The notes beneath the pieces were generated by a model. The model was not told the DNA's origin, did no database searches, and worked only from the letters and a program-made list of their open reading frames with translations. The translations under genes were made by a program, and so were the position numbers. From NCBI RefSeq assembly GCF_001542905.1, contig NZ_LOAJ01000001.1:1178001-1242000 (forward strand): a stretch of DNA of 64,000 nucleotides, read 5' to 3'. The number at the start of each line of letters is the position of its first letter. Position 1 is the first letter of the stretch. Below, piece by piece: positions 8,630-18,262 of this stretch. This DNA comes from Halorubrum aethiopicum. Lineage in GTDB: Archaea; Halobacteriota; Halobacteria; Halobacteriales; Haloferacaceae.

Positions 8630-10384
8630 ATGAGCCGGAACGACGAGGTCGCGGCGCTCCTCGAGGAGTTCGCGGATCGACTCGAGGCGACGGGCGTCGA
8701 GTACAAGCCCACGGCGTACCGCCGCGCGGCCGAGAACGTCCGCGAACACCCGACCCCGATCGAGGACCTGGCGGCCGAGGGCGAGGAGGCGGTCGCCGAG
8801 ATCGACCGCGTCGGCGACGCCATCGCGTCGAAGATCGTCGAGTACGTCGAGACGGGCGAGATCGCGGAACTCGAGGAGCTTCGCGAGGAGCTGCCGGTCG
8901 AGATCGAGGCGCTGACCGCGATCGAGGGCGTCGGCCCGAAGACCGTCGGGACGCTGTACGAGGCGCTCGCGATCACGACGCTCGACGAGATGGAGGCGGC
9001 AGCCGAGGCGGGCGAGATCCGCGAGGTGAAGGGGTTCGGCGCGAAGACCGAGGAGTCGATCCTCGAGAACCTCCCCTTCGCGCGCGAGTCGCAGGAGCGG
9101 ACGCGGCTCGGGGACGCCCGGCCCGTCGCCGACGACGCCCTCGCGTACCTCGCCGACCTCGAAGGGGTCGCCCGCGTCGAGGTGTGCGGCTCGATCCGCC
9201 GGTGGAAGGACACGATCGGCGATATCGACCTGCTCGTCGCGAGCGACGAGGGCGAGCCGGTCGTCGACGCCTTCGTCGACTGGCCGGCCGCGGACGCGAC
9301 GATCGAGGCCGGCACCGGGAAGGCGAGCGTCCGCGCGGACGGCACCCGCGTCGACCTGCGGGTCGTCGACGACGCGGAGTTCGGCGCGGCCCTCCAATAC
9401 TTCACGGGCTCGAAGGCGCACAACGTCGCGGTCCGTAACCGCGCGATCGACCGCGGGCTCAAGCTCAACGAGTACGGCCTCTTCGACGTGCGCGACGTCG
9501 AGGACCCGGACGCCGGTCAGCGGGTCGGCGATCGGGTCGCCGGCGAGACGGAGACGGGCGTGTACGACGCGCTCGACCTGGCGTACGTCCCGCCGGAGCT
9601 CCGAGAGGACACCGGCGAGGTCGCGGCCGCGGCCGCCGGCGATCTCCCCGATCTCGTCGCCCCCGACGACCTTCGCGGCGACCTCCACACCCACACGGAC
9701 TGGTCCGACGGCGCGTTCACGGTCGCGGAGATGATCGCGGCCGCGGCCGACCGCGGCCACGAGTACCACGCGGTCACCGATCACGCCGCGGGGCCGGGCG
9801 TGTTCGGAAACGTCGGGCTCGAGGAGGCCGAGATCGCGGACCAGGCGGCGGCGGTCGCCGAGGCGGCCGACGCGGTCGACGCCGACGTCGAGGTGCTCCA
9901 CGGCATCGAGGCCAACATCGACGCCGACGGCGGGATCACCACCGACGACGCGACGCTCGCCGACCTCGACGTCGTGGTCGCCTCCCCGCACGCCGCGCTC
10001 GACGCGGAGCCTGACGCCGCCACCGAGCGGCTCGTGCGGGCGGTCGAACACCCCGAGGTCGACGTTCTCGGTCACCCCACCGGCCGGCTGATCAACGAGC
10101 GCCGCGGGCTCGATCCCGACATGGAGCGGGTCGCGGCCGCGGCCGCGAGCGAGGGCGTCGCGATCGAGGTGAACGCGAACCCCGCCCGGCTCGACGCCGA
10201 CGGTGCCGCCGTCCGCGCCGCGATCGAGGCGGGCGCGACCGTCGCCGTGAACACGGACGCGCACGCGCCCCGCGAACTCGACAACGCCCGGTACGGCGTC
10301 CACACCGCCCGCCGCGGCTGGGCCGAGACCGCCGACGTGCTCAACGCGTACCCGATCGACGAGCTTCGCGACTTTCTCGCGTAG
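8630..10384 (+). CDS. polX: Family X DNA polymerase with PHP domain
   Basis: A 584-aa PolX protein for base-excision/gap-filling repair. The N-terminal 8-kDa-like region (1-85) is followed by helix-hairpin-helix motifs ('IEGVGPKTVGTLYEAL', 'VKGFGAKTEESILENL', about 100-145). The polymerase palm has 'CGSIRRWKDTIGDIDLLV' with catalytic D198 and D200 and a third acidic site in 'RVDLRVV'. The C-terminal PHP domain (about 345-560) starts 'DLHTHTDWSDG' and continues with 'YHAVTDHA', 'HGIEANI', 'VVASPHA', 'LGHPTGR' and 'NTDAHAPREL'. Its full set of metal ligands predicts an active 3'-5' exonuclease or AP-endonuclease activity. The next gene follows after 10 bp and may be co-transcribed. Confidence 0.95.
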   Translation: MSRNDEVAALLEEFADRLEATGVEYKPTAYRRAAENVREHPTPIEDLAAEGEEAVAEIDRVGDAIASKIVEYVETGEIAELEELREELPVEIEALTAIEGVGPKTVGTLYEALAITTLDEMEAAAEAGEIREVKGFGAKTEESILENLPFARESQERTRLGDARPVADDALAYLADLEGVARVEVCGSIRRWKDTIGDIDLLVASDEGEPVVDAFVDWPAADATIEAGTGKASVRADGTRVDLRVVDDAEFGAALQYFTGSKAHNVAVRNRAIDRGLKLNEYGLFDVRDVEDPDAGQRVGDRVAGETETGVYDALDLAYVPPELREDTGEVAAAAAGDLPDLVAPDDLRGDLHTHTDWSDGAFTVAEMIAAAADRGHEYHAVTDHAAGPGVFGNVGLEEAEIADQAAAVAEAADAVDADVEVLHGIEANIDADGGITTDDATLADLDVVVASPHAALDAEPDAATERLVRAVEHPEVDVLGHPTGRLINERRGLDPDMERVAAAAASEGVAIEVNANPARLDADGAAVRAAIEAGATVAVNTDAHAPRELDNARYGVHTARRGWAETADVLNAYPIDELRDFLA

Positions 10385-10394
10385 CCACGAAGCC

Positions 10395-10877
10395 GTGACT
10401 CGTGATCCCACGGGGGACGACCCGCCCCGCGTCCTCCTCGACGTCATGTGCGGCGCGCTCGCGAGGTACCTCCGGTTCTGCGGGTACGACGCGGCGTACG
10501 CGCTCGATGAAGGCGTCGAGGACGACGACCGGCTCGCGGCGCTGGCCGCCGCCGAGAAACGGACCCTCCTCACCCGTGACCGCGAGCTCGCCGCCCGCGT
10601 CGACGACTCCCTGCTTCTCACCGAGCGCGACGTGCTCGACCAGCTCCGCGAGGTCGCCGACGCGGGCTATCCGGTCTCGATCGCGACGGAGCCGACCCGG
10701 TGTGGCTCCTGTAACGGCCCGCTGGAGCGGGTCGACGGGGCGGCCGATCCCCCGTCGTACGTCCCCGACGATCCCCGGCCTCGATGGCGGTGTCGCGACT
10801 GCGGCCAGTGGTTCTGGAAGGGGAGCCACTGGGCGTCGGTCGCCGAGCGGGTGGCGGGGATCGGCGCGGACGGGTAG
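10395..10877 (+). CDS. Mut7-C RNase domain protein with zinc ribbon
   Basis: A 160-aa protein with a GTG start 10 bp after the polX stop, so probably co-transcribed. The N-terminal half is a PIN-like fold ('LLDVMCGALARYLRFCGYDAAY', then 'RTLLTRDRELAARV') with conserved acidic residues expected of a metal-dependent RNase. The C-terminal half is a rubredoxin-like zinc ribbon with 'CGSC' and 'CRDC' and ends in the family-typical 'GQWFWKGSHW'. The target RNA is not known. Co-location with polX hints at a nucleic-acid quality-control role (inference). Confidence 0.85.
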   Translation: MTRDPTGDDPPRVLLDVMCGALARYLRFCGYDAAYALDEGVEDDDRLAALAAAEKRTLLTRDRELAARVDDSLLLTERDVLDQLREVADAGYPVSIATEPTRCGSCNGPLERVDGAADPPSYVPDDPRPRWRCRDCGQWFWKGSHWASVAERVAGIGADG

Positions 10878-10949
10878 CCGGTCGTCGACTCCCCGTCGTC
10901 CCCACGCCGAGCGCAACCCGTATGGCCGACCCGCCCGTACCGCGGGCCG

Positions 10950-11624
10950 ATGGAACTGGAGCGGGCAGTCGACCGGCTGGAGGCGATCGTCGACCGCGTC
11001 GAGGAGGAGGAGATGCCCGTCCCCGTCCGCGAGGTGTGGGCGTTCGGCGACGTCGCGCTCGGGCTCGACCCGATCGACCGGCTCGACGTCTACCTCACGA
11101 AGGACGTGCTGATGGAGAGCGACGCGGACGCCGCGGCGGACTTCGAGGCGGAGTACGGGGTCAAGGGGGTCGGATCGACGGTTCGCGCGTCGTGGGCGGA
11201 GGCGAACCCCGACCGCGTGCGCGCCAGCGACAACGGCTACGCCGCCCCCGAGAAGTGCCTCGCGGCCGAGCTGCTCGCCGGGATCGACGCGGACGCCGCC
11301 GGCACCGATGCCGACGCCCCGATCCACCTCGAGGTGTGTAACGCGAGCTTCGGCGACAACGTGACCCAGCGGCTCAAGGGCGCGCTCGCTCGGGAGGCGT
11401 ACGGCGAGGTCCTCGACCCTCGCGGCGTCTGTCTGTGGGCGGACGGCCGCCGGGACGAGGAGGCCCTCTCCCGGCTCCGTGAGGCGGCGTTCGCGATGCC
11501 GACGCTGCCCGCCGCGCTCGCGTCGCTCGGCGTCGACGACGACGTCGCCGGGGCGGTCGCGGACGCGCTGGCGGCCCAGCGCGCCGACCAGGACGGGTCG
11601 TCGGTCCGCGGCGACATGGTGTAG
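10950..11624 (+). CDS. Conserved haloarchaeal protein of unknown function (possibly DUF7095)
   Basis: A 224-aa soluble acidic protein. It contains 'VREVWAFGDVALGLDPIDRLDVYLTKDVL' near residues 28-55, reminiscent of the strand-loop-Asp region of a nucleotidyltransferase-like fold, but the diagnostic GS...DxD pattern is not complete. 'HLEVCNASFGDNVTQRLKGAL' is a further well-ordered block. No cysteine cluster, membrane segment or signal peptide. I connect it with a haloarchaeal DUF only from memory and assign no activity. Confidence 0.7.
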   Translation: MELERAVDRLEAIVDRVEEEEMPVPVREVWAFGDVALGLDPIDRLDVYLTKDVLMESDADAAADFEAEYGVKGVGSTVRASWAEANPDRVRASDNGYAAPEKCLAAELLAGIDADAAGTDADAPIHLEVCNASFGDNVTQRLKGALAREAYGEVLDPRGVCLWADGRRDEEALSRLREAAFAMPTLPAALASLGVDDDVAGAVADALAAQRADQDGSSVRGDMV

Positions 11625-11716
11625 CGGGGGCCGCCGGTCCGCGGCGACGCGGCGCAGACCCTCCCGACGATTTCCGCGACCCGACTCCTTTTGGGACCGA
11701 TCCGCGTGGGGATCGT

Positions 11717-12871
11717 ATGCCCACGCCGACCGACCGCGTCCGGAACGCGGACCGATCGAGCATCCGCGTGATGTACGACCTCGCCCAGGAGCAGGGCGGA
11801 GACCTCGTCAGACTCGAGGTCGGCGAGCCCGACTTCGACACGCCCGGACACGTGATCGACGCGGCCGCCGACGCCGCCCGCGGCGGCGCGACCCACTACA
11901 CCTCCAACGCCGGGATGCCCGCCTGCCGCCGGGCGATAAGCGACACGCTCGCGCGCGACTACGGCGTCGAACACGACCCCTCGGAGATCGTCGTCACCGT
12001 CGGCGGGATGGAGGCGCTCCACCTGGCCACGCTCGCGACCGTCTCGCCGGGCGAGGAGCTGCTCGTCCCCGGTCCGACCTGGCCCAACTACGCGACGCAG
12101 GCGCGGCTCGCGGACGGCACGTTCCGGGAGGTGCCCATGCCCGCCGAGACCGGGTTCGACCTCGAGGCGGACCGCGTGATCGACGCGATGAGCGACGACA
12201 CCGCCGCGGTCGTGCTCACGACGCCCTCGAACCCGACCGGCCGCGTCTTCGACCCCGAGGAGTGCCGGGCGGTCGTCGAGGCCGCCGCCGACCACGACGC
12301 CTACGTGATCGCCGACGAGGTGTATCTCGGGCTCACCTACGACGGCCCCGCCGAGGGCATCGCCGCCTACACCGGCCACCCCGACCACGTCCTGACCGTC
12401 GGCTCCTGCTCGAAGCGGTACGCCATGACCGGCTGGCGGCTCGGCTGGCTCGCCGGCGACGACCACGTGATCGACGACGTGACCCGCGTCCACGAGTCGA
12501 CGACCGCCTGCGCGTCGAGCGTCGCCCAGCACGCGGCGATCGCCGCGCTCACCGGCCCGCAGGAGCCGTACGAGGAGATGTACGACGCCTTCCGGGAGCG
12601 TCGCGACCTCGTCGTCGACCGCGTCGCCGATATCGACGGCCTCTCGTGTCCCCGTCCGGAGGGCGCGTTCTACGCCTACCTCGACCCCGGCCTCGACGCG
12701 CCCGCGATCGACGTCGCGAAGTTCCTCCTCAAGGAGCACGGCGTCGTGCTCGCGCCCGGCGACGGCTTCGGCGACTCGACGCCCGGCCGGCTCCGCCTCT
12801 CCTTCGCGAACTCCACCGAGCGGATCGAGGAGGGGTTCGACCGGATCGAGGCGGGACTGGACGCGTACTGA
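11717..12871 (+). CDS. PLP-dependent aminotransferase, class I/II (AspC-like)
   Basis: A 384-aa fold-type I aminotransferase that moves an amino group between an amino acid and a 2-oxoacid. Motifs in order: 'GEPDFDTPGHV' (about 35-45), 'GGMEALHLATLA', 'PSNPTGRVFDPEE', 'VIADEVYLGL', and the PLP lysine in 'SCSKRYAMTGWRLGW' (K233). The C-terminal Arg of 'GRLRLSFANS' binds the substrate carboxylate. A T-rich box near 11687-11691 is 26-30 bp before the ATG. The neighbours do not define a pathway, so substrate specificity (aspartate, aromatic or branched chain) remains open. Confidence 0.9.
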   Translation: MPTPTDRVRNADRSSIRVMYDLAQEQGGDLVRLEVGEPDFDTPGHVIDAAADAARGGATHYTSNAGMPACRRAISDTLARDYGVEHDPSEIVVTVGGMEALHLATLATVSPGEELLVPGPTWPNYATQARLADGTFREVPMPAETGFDLEADRVIDAMSDDTAAVVLTTPSNPTGRVFDPEECRAVVEAAADHDAYVIADEVYLGLTYDGPAEGIAAYTGHPDHVLTVGSCSKRYAMTGWRLGWLAGDDHVIDDVTRVHESTTACASSVAQHAAIAALTGPQEPYEEMYDAFRERRDLVVDRVADIDGLSCPRPEGAFYAYLDPGLDAPAIDVAKFLLKEHGVVLAPGDGFGDSTPGRLRLSFANSTERIEEGFDRIEAGLDAY

Positions 12872-12950
12872 GGCGGCGGTTCCCGCATCGCGAGAGCCGG
12901 CACCCGTCTTCATATTAGTCGGCCGAGTGGTCGACCGTGGAGGGTCACGA

Positions 12951-13637
12951 GTGTCCGCCGATACGAAGCGCCCCGCGTCTCGGTCCGCCCCGTCGCTCGC
13001 CGTCGTCGTCGGGCTGGTCGTTGCGCTGTTCGGGAGCCCGCTGATCGGTCTGCTGGACGTTTCGGAGCGTCTCGGCACTACGACGGCCGGGCGGCTGTTG
13101 GTCAACTCGGCCGTCATGTGGATCCTGGTCGGCGTGGTCCTCGCGGTCGTCCTGTACTGGGAGCGACGGCCCCTCGGATCGATCGGGCTCGAACCGCCGA
13201 GCCGCCGCGACGCGGTCCTCGGAGCGGCCGCGGGGGTCGCGGGAGTCGTGCTCGGCGTGCTGGTCACGGGGGCGGCCGTCGTCGCGTTTCGGTTGGAGCA
13301 GCCGGAGACGCTCTCGACGCTCGCGACCCTGTCTCTGCCGGTGAAACTGGCGATCGTCGCCACGGCGGTCGTCACCGAGGAAGTGCTGTGGCGGGGGTAC
13401 CCCATCGAGCGCCTGACCGAACTCACGGGCAGCGTCCGGCTCGCGGCGGCCGCGAGCGGGGTCGTCTTCCTCGCCGTCCACTACCCCGCGTGGGGACTCG
13501 TCGGCGCGATCCCGCAGGCGGTGTTCACGTCGGCGATCGTCGGCGTCTACGTGTGGACCCGCAACCTCGTCGCCTGTGTGCTCGCGCACGCCGTGATCAA
13601 CGTCGCGATGATACTGGTGATCCCGGCGTTCGTGTGA
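12951..13637 (+). CDS. CPBP-family intramembrane glutamic protease (CAAX/Abi type)
   Basis: About 228 aa with roughly seven membrane helices. The CPBP active-site motifs are present: 'VTEEVLWRGYPIERL' (EExxxR, about residues 144-150), 'FLAVHYPAWG' with the catalytic His, and 'CVLAHAVINVAMIL'. These proteases cleave membrane-anchored peptides; the substrate is unknown. I chose the GTG at 12951 because 'GGAGGG' (12939-12944) precedes it by 6 nt. An in-frame GTG at 12927 would add eight residues but lies too close to the 'catatta' promoter-like box (12911-12917). Confidence 0.85.
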   Translation: MSADTKRPASRSAPSLAVVVGLVVALFGSPLIGLLDVSERLGTTTAGRLLVNSAVMWILVGVVLAVVLYWERRPLGSIGLEPPSRRDAVLGAAAGVAGVVLGVLVTGAAVVAFRLEQPETLSTLATLSLPVKLAIVATAVVTEEVLWRGYPIERLTELTGSVRLAAAASGVVFLAVHYPAWGLVGAIPQAVFTSAIVGVYVWTRNLVACVLAHAVINVAMILVIPAFV

Positions 13638-13722
13638 CCGATCGGTTCACCCTCCGCCGGTTACCGTCGAGAGACGGCCGGTCCTCGTCGTCCTCGACGA
13701 GAGCGCATCGCCTCCTCGCCGA

Positions 13723-14451
13723 TCAGTTCATCAACTCGCCGCCGTTCACGTTCAGCGTCTCGCCGGTGACGAACCCCGCGTCCCGGAGGTAGGCGGCCGC
13801 CTCGGCGATGTCCTCCGGTCGACCGAAGCGGTCGACGGGGATCGCCTCGAGCTGTTCGCGCTCCTCCTCCGGCGTCCGGTCGCCGGTCATGTCCGTCTCG
13901 ACGTGGCCGGGCGCGATGGCGTTCACTCGGACTTCGGGCGCGAAGTCGGCGGCGTGGCTGCGGGTGAGAGACAGCAGCGCCCCCTTCGAGGCGGCGTAGT
14001 GGCACTCGATCGGCGCGCCGGTGTGTGCGAGAATGGAGGAGACGTTCGTCACCGAGGGACCGTCCGCGGAGTCTCGGAGGTACGGCAGCGCCGCCTTCGT
14101 GGCGTTGAACGCGGAGTTGACGTTCACGTCCATGACCCGGTCGAAGTCGTCGGGATCCAACTCCTCGGTGTACACGTGCTGGTCGATCCCGGCGTTGTTG
14201 ACGACGTGGTCGACGCCGCCGAACGCGTCCGCGGCGGTCTCGACCAGTCCGGCGGCCGCCTCGGGATCCGAGACGTCCGCCCCGACGACGACCGCCTCTC
14301 GCCCTCGGTCCCGGACCTCGGCCGCCACCGACTCGGCGGCGTCCTCGCTCGTGTGGTAGTTGACGGCGACGTCGTAGCCGTCCTCGGCGAACCGAAGCGC
14401 GATCCCGCGACCGATCCCCCGCGACGACCCCGTCACGACTGCGGCTGGCAT
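13723..14451 (-). CDS. SDR-family oxidoreductase (FabG-like)
   Basis: A 242-aa short-chain dehydrogenase/reductase using NAD(P)H. The Rossmann motif 'TGSSRGIGRG' is at the N-terminus, followed by 'NNAGID', the catalytic Ser in 'VSSILAHTG' and 'YAASK' (Tyr and Lys). The C-terminal 'RDAGFVTGETLNVNGG' is typical of 3-oxoacyl-ACP reductase relatives. The ATG at 14451 gives the canonical start directly before the first strand; the upstream extension has no Rossmann-like sequence. The gene converges on the CPBP gene. The substrate could be a 3-oxoacyl thioester, a sugar or a polyol. Confidence 0.9.
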   Translation of the reverse strand: MPAAVVTGSSRGIGRGIALRFAEDGYDVAVNYHTSEDAAESVAAEVRDRGREAVVVGADVSDPEAAAGLVETAADAFGGVDHVVNNAGIDQHVYTEELDPDDFDRVMDVNVNSAFNATKAALPYLRDSADGPSVTNVSSILAHTGAPIECHYAASKGALLSLTRSHAADFAPEVRVNAIAPGHVETDMTGDRTPEEEREQLEAIPVDRFGRPEDIAEAAAYLRDAGFVTGETLNVNGGELMN

Positions 14452-14547
14452 GTCTCTCCGGTCCGGGCCGACCGACTTCGTCCTTCCGGACCCGGCGAGG
14501 GAGGGGCGGGAAGCGACGGCCCGCACTCTACCGAACTCGACTCGCCG

Positions 14548-15360
14548 TCACCGAACCCGCCCCACCGTCACCTCGAAGGGAACGAGCTCGACGCGCTCGT
14601 ACTCGCCGTCGCGCATCGCCGCGACCACGTCTCGACCCATCTCCCGCCAGCGACGGCGCAGGTCGTCGTACGCCGCCGGCGACAGCACCTCGCGCAGCTC
14701 CGTCCGGTGGTCGTCGAGCCCCGCGCCGGACGCCTTCCGGGCGGCGGACTCGAGGGCGGGCTCGGCGTACGGCGGGGCCGTCCGCTTCTCGTGGAGGTAC
14801 CGCCGGGTTCGGACGTCGACGAGGCCGGCGTCCGCGAACAGCGACTCGACGCGGTCGCCGAGGGCCACGTCGGTCCCGACGCCCGCGAGGTACGCCTCCC
14901 GCGCCTCCCGCTCGAGGTCCGACTCGGCCTCGACCGTCGAGGAGACGGCCACCTCGGCGTTGTTCGGCTCCACGGCCGTGACGAGGTCGGCGGAGACCCG
15001 CGCGAGTTCCCGCACCGCGTCCGCCGGCTCGGGCAGGTTGATGAGGAGCGCCTGACAGGTCGCGAGGTCGACGCCGTCGTCCCGGACGGGGAGCCGCGTC
15101 GCGTCGCCGGCGGCGTAGGACGCGGGCGCGGACGTCTCCTCGCGGGCGACCGCCAGCAGGTCCGCGTCGGCGTCGACGCCGATCACGGTCGCGTCCGGTC
15201 CCGCCTCCTCGGCGAGGACCCGGGTGAACTCGCCCGTGCCGCAGCCGACGTCGAGGACGCGCTCGCGGTCGGGAAGCGAGAGATCCGCGAGCGCCTCGCG
15301 CCCGTCCGCCCACATCCCCTCGCGGGTGAACTCGAGGTACTCGGCCGAGAACCGTCTCAC
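14548..15360 (-). CDS. Class I SAM-dependent methyltransferase
   Basis: A 270-aa protein. The SAM-binding motif I is 'RVLDVGCGTGEFTRVL' (about 33-48). 'VIGVDADADLL' is the acidic end of strand 2 and 'AAGDATRLPVRDDGVDLATCQALLINLPEP' gives motifs II-III. The C-terminal half lacks a recognisable specificity domain, so the acceptor is unknown. It begins with GTG at 15360. A 'CTTAATCC' box on the reverse strand (near 15384-15391) is about 26 bp upstream, consistent with a leaderless mRNA. 'DVGCGTGEF' and 'REGMW' suggest the UbiE/small-molecule branch, but not firmly. Confidence 0.85.
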   Translation of the reverse strand: MRRFSAEYLEFTREGMWADGREALADLSLPDRERVLDVGCGTGEFTRVLAEEAGPDATVIGVDADADLLAVAREETSAPASYAAGDATRLPVRDDGVDLATCQALLINLPEPADAVRELARVSADLVTAVEPNNAEVAVSSTVEAESDLEREAREAYLAGVGTDVALGDRVESLFADAGLVDVRTRRYLHEKRTAPPYAEPALESAARKASGAGLDDHRTELREVLSPAAYDDLRRRWREMGRDVVAAMRDGEYERVELVPFEVTVGRVR

Positions 15361-15399
15361 GTCGTCCCGTTCGCGGCGGCGGGGATTAAGCGGTCGGGT

Positions 15400-15834
15400 T
15401 CACTCGCCCGACCCGATCCCGACGAGGTCGGCGACCAGCGCGGCGGTGACGCCCGCACAGAAGCCGACGAACGCGCTCGCGAGGCCGCCGGCCAGAAGCG
15501 ATCCCGTGAGGTCGGCGACCCACGCGCCGCCGTCGACCACCGGTGCGCCGAGCGCGCTCGCGACCCCGAGGACGACGACCGGGACGACGCCGACCGCCAG
15601 ACAGGCCGGTCCGCCGCAGCGGGCGTACGCGCCGACGGCGGCGATCGGCGCGGGCGCGTACACCGCCACCGCGGGGAGCGTCCGCGTCGAGAGCGTCGCC
15701 ACGGTCCGGTGATCGACCGCGCTCGCGAGGAGGGTCGCCGCCGTCACGATTCCCACGGCGACGGCGAATCCGACCACGAGCCCGACCGCTCGCCCGCGCC
15801 CGCGCCCGAACAGCAGCGCATTCGTGGCCGTCAT
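15400..15834 (-). CDS. Small integral membrane protein, unknown
   Basis: A 144-aa protein with about four hydrophobic segments (roughly 15-38, 52-70, 78-98, 112-138). A short Arg-rich N-terminus ('GRGRGRAV') suggests the N-terminus is cytoplasmic. Two Cys occur in 'YARCGGPACLA'. No catalytic motif is visible. It precedes the methyltransferase on the same strand with a 39-bp gap, so they may share a transcript. I do not recognise the family. Confidence 0.65.
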   Translation of the reverse strand: MTATNALLFGRGRGRAVGLVVGFAVAVGIVTAATLLASAVDHRTVATLSTRTLPAVAVYAPAPIAAVGAYARCGGPACLAVGVVPVVVLGVASALGAPVVDGGAWVADLTGSLLAGGLASAFVGFCAGVTAALVADLVGIGSGE

Positions 15835-15910
15835 GGGTCGCGTTCACACGCCGAACGGACTTAAAAACGCGTCAGACGGGCGTCTCCGGTCTCCCGCGTC
15901 CCCGTCGCCC

Positions 15911-16786
15911 TCACTCGCCGCGGAGCTCCCGGACGCGCTCGATGTTCCACGCGAAGCTCTTGCCGTCCTCCGTCGGGGTCTCGAGCACGAACGGGAGCTC
16001 GGCGAGGTCGGGGTGGTTTATCACCCGCTCCATCCCCTCCTCGCCGATGAGCCCCTCGCCGACGTGGGCGTGTTCGTCCTTGTTGGTGCCGCAGGCGTGT
16101 TTCGAGTCGTTGAGGTGGATACACTTCAGGTGCTCTAACCCCACCACGTCGTCGAACTCCGCGACCGTCTCGTCGACCGCCTCGGCCGTCGAGAGGTCGT
16201 AGCCGGCCGCGAACGCGTGGGCGGTGTCGATACAGACGTCGATGTCCGTCTCCGTCCGATCGATGACGCCCGCGAGGTGTTCGAACTCGCCGCCGAGTTT
16301 CGTCCCCGCGCCCGCGTCGCTCTCGACCAGGATCGTCACGCCCTCCGGGACGTCGACGTCGTCGATGACGCTCGCCGCGTTGTCGAGGCCGCCCTCGACG
16401 CCCGCGCCGGTGTGGGCTCCGAGGTGGACGTTCACGTAGGGGATCCCGAGCGCGGCCGCGGCGTCGACCTCCCGTTGCATCGACTCCAGCGACTTCTCGC
16501 GGAGCCCCTCCTTCGGCGTACAGAGGTTGACGAGGTAGGAGGTGTGGATGACCCACGGCCCGTCGAGGTCGCGTTCGGTGTACTCGCGGAACTGTGCGGC
16601 CTCCTCCTCGTCGAGGTTCGGATCCTCCCACACCTGCGGGGAGTGGGTGAAGATCTGTCCGCAGTTGCCGCCGAACTGCGTCTGTCTGAACACCGCGTTC
16701 GCGATGTTTCCATGTGGTGGTGTCTCGGGATCGTTGGACGCTCTCGACGTGGAGATGGAGACGTGCGCGCCGACCTTCAGGCTCAT
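15911..16786 (-). CDS. nfo: Deoxyribonuclease IV (AP endonuclease)
   Basis: A 291-aa TIM-barrel AP endonuclease that incises 5' of abasic sites using three Zn ions. Diagnostic segments: N-terminal '[11 protein letters not shown]', '[13 protein letters not shown]', '[13 protein letters not shown]', '[22 protein letters not shown]', '[15 protein letters not shown]', '[27 protein letters not shown]' and 'PFVLETP'. These supply the expected His/Glu/Asp metal ligands. I chose the ATG at 16786 because it begins the barrel and lies about 30 bp after a 'CTTTTCCC' promoter box on the reverse strand. With polX it makes base-excision repair well represented here. Confidence 0.96.
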   Translation of the reverse strand: MSLKVGAHVSISTSRASNDPETPPHGNIANAVFRQTQFGGNCGQIFTHSPQVWEDPNLDEEEAAQFREYTERDLDGPWVIHTSYLVNLCTPKEGLREKSLESMQREVDAAAALGIPYVNVHLGAHTGAGVEGGLDNAASVIDDVDVPEGVTILVESDAGAGTKLGGEFEHLAGVIDRTETDIDVCIDTAHAFAAGYDLSTAEAVDETVAEFDDVVGLEHLKCIHLNDSKHACGTNKDEHAHVGEGLIGEEGMERVINHPDLAELPFVLETPTEDGKSFAWNIERVRELRGE

Positions 16787-16842
16787 ACGGGCGATAGGCG
16801 GGGGAGGGGAAAAGCCGCTTCGGAAGGCGCCGGCCGGACCGC

Positions 16843-17721
16843 TCAGCGGTCGCCGGGACGCGACCGAACCCAGTCGTCGTCGCGGTACCGCTCCGCGACG
16901 AGATCTCGCGCGCGCTCGAGTTCGGCGTCGGTCCACGAGCCGTCCCGGTCGAGCGAGCCGGCTCCGTCCGAGCGACCGTCTCCGGGCCTGCCCTCCCTCT
17001 CGGCCTCCGCCTCGATCCCCGCCTCGACCCACGACGCGAGCGACTCCTCGACCGCCGCGACCGCCTCCGCGCGGTCGACGTCGGCCAGCTCGTCGATACC
17101 GACGACGCGCTCCCGGAACGTCTCCGGATCCACCGGCGGGTCGGCGAACGCGTCGAGGTGGGCCTCCGCGTCGACCGAGAAGGTGAGCGAGCCGTGCTGG
17201 ATCACCGCATCGCGGGTCCGGTACTGCGCGTTGCCGGCGACCTTCCGACCCGCGGCGACCACGTCGTGAGCGGGGTGGAGCTCCCGGAGGTAACACGCCG
17301 GGTGGTACAGCTCCGGGACCGCCTCCTCGACGTAGTCGGCGTCGATCCCGAGCCGGGCGAACGCGTCCAGGATCGGCTCACACAGCAGGTGGTAGGCGTC
17401 GAGGAGGTCTCCGGGCACGTCTCCGGCGGGGACGGCGATCGAGTAGGCGACGTCGCCGTACGAGTCGTGGACGATCCCGCCGCCGCCGGTCCGCCTGCGG
17501 GTGACGTCGACGCCCGCACGCTCGCAGGCGTCCCAGTCGACCGTCTCCGGGTCCTGCCCGTAGCCGAGCGTGAGACAGGTCGGGTCCCAGCGGTAGGTGC
17601 GGACCGTGGCGGGTCCGCCGTCGCTCGCGGTCTCAGCCGCGACCTCGTCGAGCGCCATCTGGATCGGCCCCGGACGGGCCTCCTCGCGGATCAGCCGCCA
17701 CTCGCCTGCCGGCGCGGTCAT
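16843..17721 (-). CDS. Lipoate-protein ligase A family / biotin-lipoyl ligase-like protein
   Basis: A 292-aa BPL_LPL-family protein that attaches or transfers lipoyl (or octanoyl) groups to the lipoyl domains of 2-oxoacid dehydrogenases or GcvH. Signature motifs are '[17 protein letters not shown]', '[15 protein letters not shown]' and '[24 protein letters not shown]', where the Lys of 'GRKVAGNAQ' contacts lipoyl-AMP. The C-terminal segment (about 240-292) is acidic with '[17 protein letters not shown]', resembling the C-terminal accessory region of LplA. The ATG at 17721 is preferred; upstream frame sequence is low-complexity Arg/Ser. It sits in tandem behind the unknown gene at 17777. Confidence 0.88.
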   Translation of the reverse strand: MTAPAGEWRLIREEARPGPIQMALDEVAAETASDGGPATVRTYRWDPTCLTLGYGQDPETVDWDACERAGVDVTRRRTGGGGIVHDSYGDVAYSIAVPAGDVPGDLLDAYHLLCEPILDAFARLGIDADYVEEAVPELYHPACYLRELHPAHDVVAAGRKVAGNAQYRTRDAVIQHGSLTFSVDAEAHLDAFADPPVDPETFRERVVGIDELADVDRAEAVAAVEESLASWVEAGIEAEAEREGRPGDGRSDGAGSLDRDGSWTDAELERARDLVAERYRDDDWVRSRPGDR

Positions 17722-17776
17722 ACCGTCACCGTCGGACGGCGCGCCGAAAGCGGTTGCGTTCGCGGTCGGCCGCGAC

Positions 17777-18262
17777 TCAGTGTCCGCCGCCGTCCGTCTC
17801 GATCGTCGTCTCCTCGTACTCGATGCCGGCCTCCTCGAGGAACGACGCCAGCGTCTCCATCCCACGGTCGAAGTCGAAGCCGACCCCGTCGATGTGGGCG
17901 TTGCCGGTCTCGGTCGGTTCGAGCTCCCAGTGGGCGTGAAGCTCGATCCGTCCGTCCTCGCCGTGCCAGCCGCGAAGGTGCGTCTGCCACCAGCGATACG
18001 TCGTCCCGTCGACCGTCCGTTCCTCGTACACCACGCGGGCGAGGTTCAGGATCTCGCCGCGCTCGTAGTAGGAGAATTCCCAGTTGGGCGCGAAACTGAA
18101 CGCGCCCAGCTCCCGTTCGAGCTCCGGGACCGTCCGGTCGACGACGAGGTACTCTCCCGAGGGTCTCGACGCCGTGAAAAGCGCCTTTCGAAGCTGGCGG
18201 TACGCGGTCCGAACGGCGTCGAACGGGACGTTGACGACGTCCCAGAGGTTGATCCCCGTCAT
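17777..18262 (-). CDS. Conserved hypothetical protein (161 aa)
   Basis: A soluble protein with alternating strands and many aromatics: 'APNWEFSYYERGEILNLARVVYEERTVDGTTYRWWQTHLRGWH', then 'RIELHAHWELEPTETGNAHIDGVGFDFDRGMETLASFLEEAGIEYEE'. The pattern suggests a compact alpha/beta or lipocalin-like beta fold. No catalytic signature, cysteine or membrane segment stands out. It lies 55 bp upstream of the lipoate-ligase-like gene on the same strand. Function unknown. Confidence 0.7.
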   Translation of the reverse strand: MTGINLWDVVNVPFDAVRTAYRQLRKALFTASRPSGEYLVVDRTVPELERELGAFSFAPNWEFSYYERGEILNLARVVYEERTVDGTTYRWWQTHLRGWHGEDGRIELHAHWELEPTETGNAHIDGVGFDFDRGMETLASFLEEAGIEYEETTIETDGGGH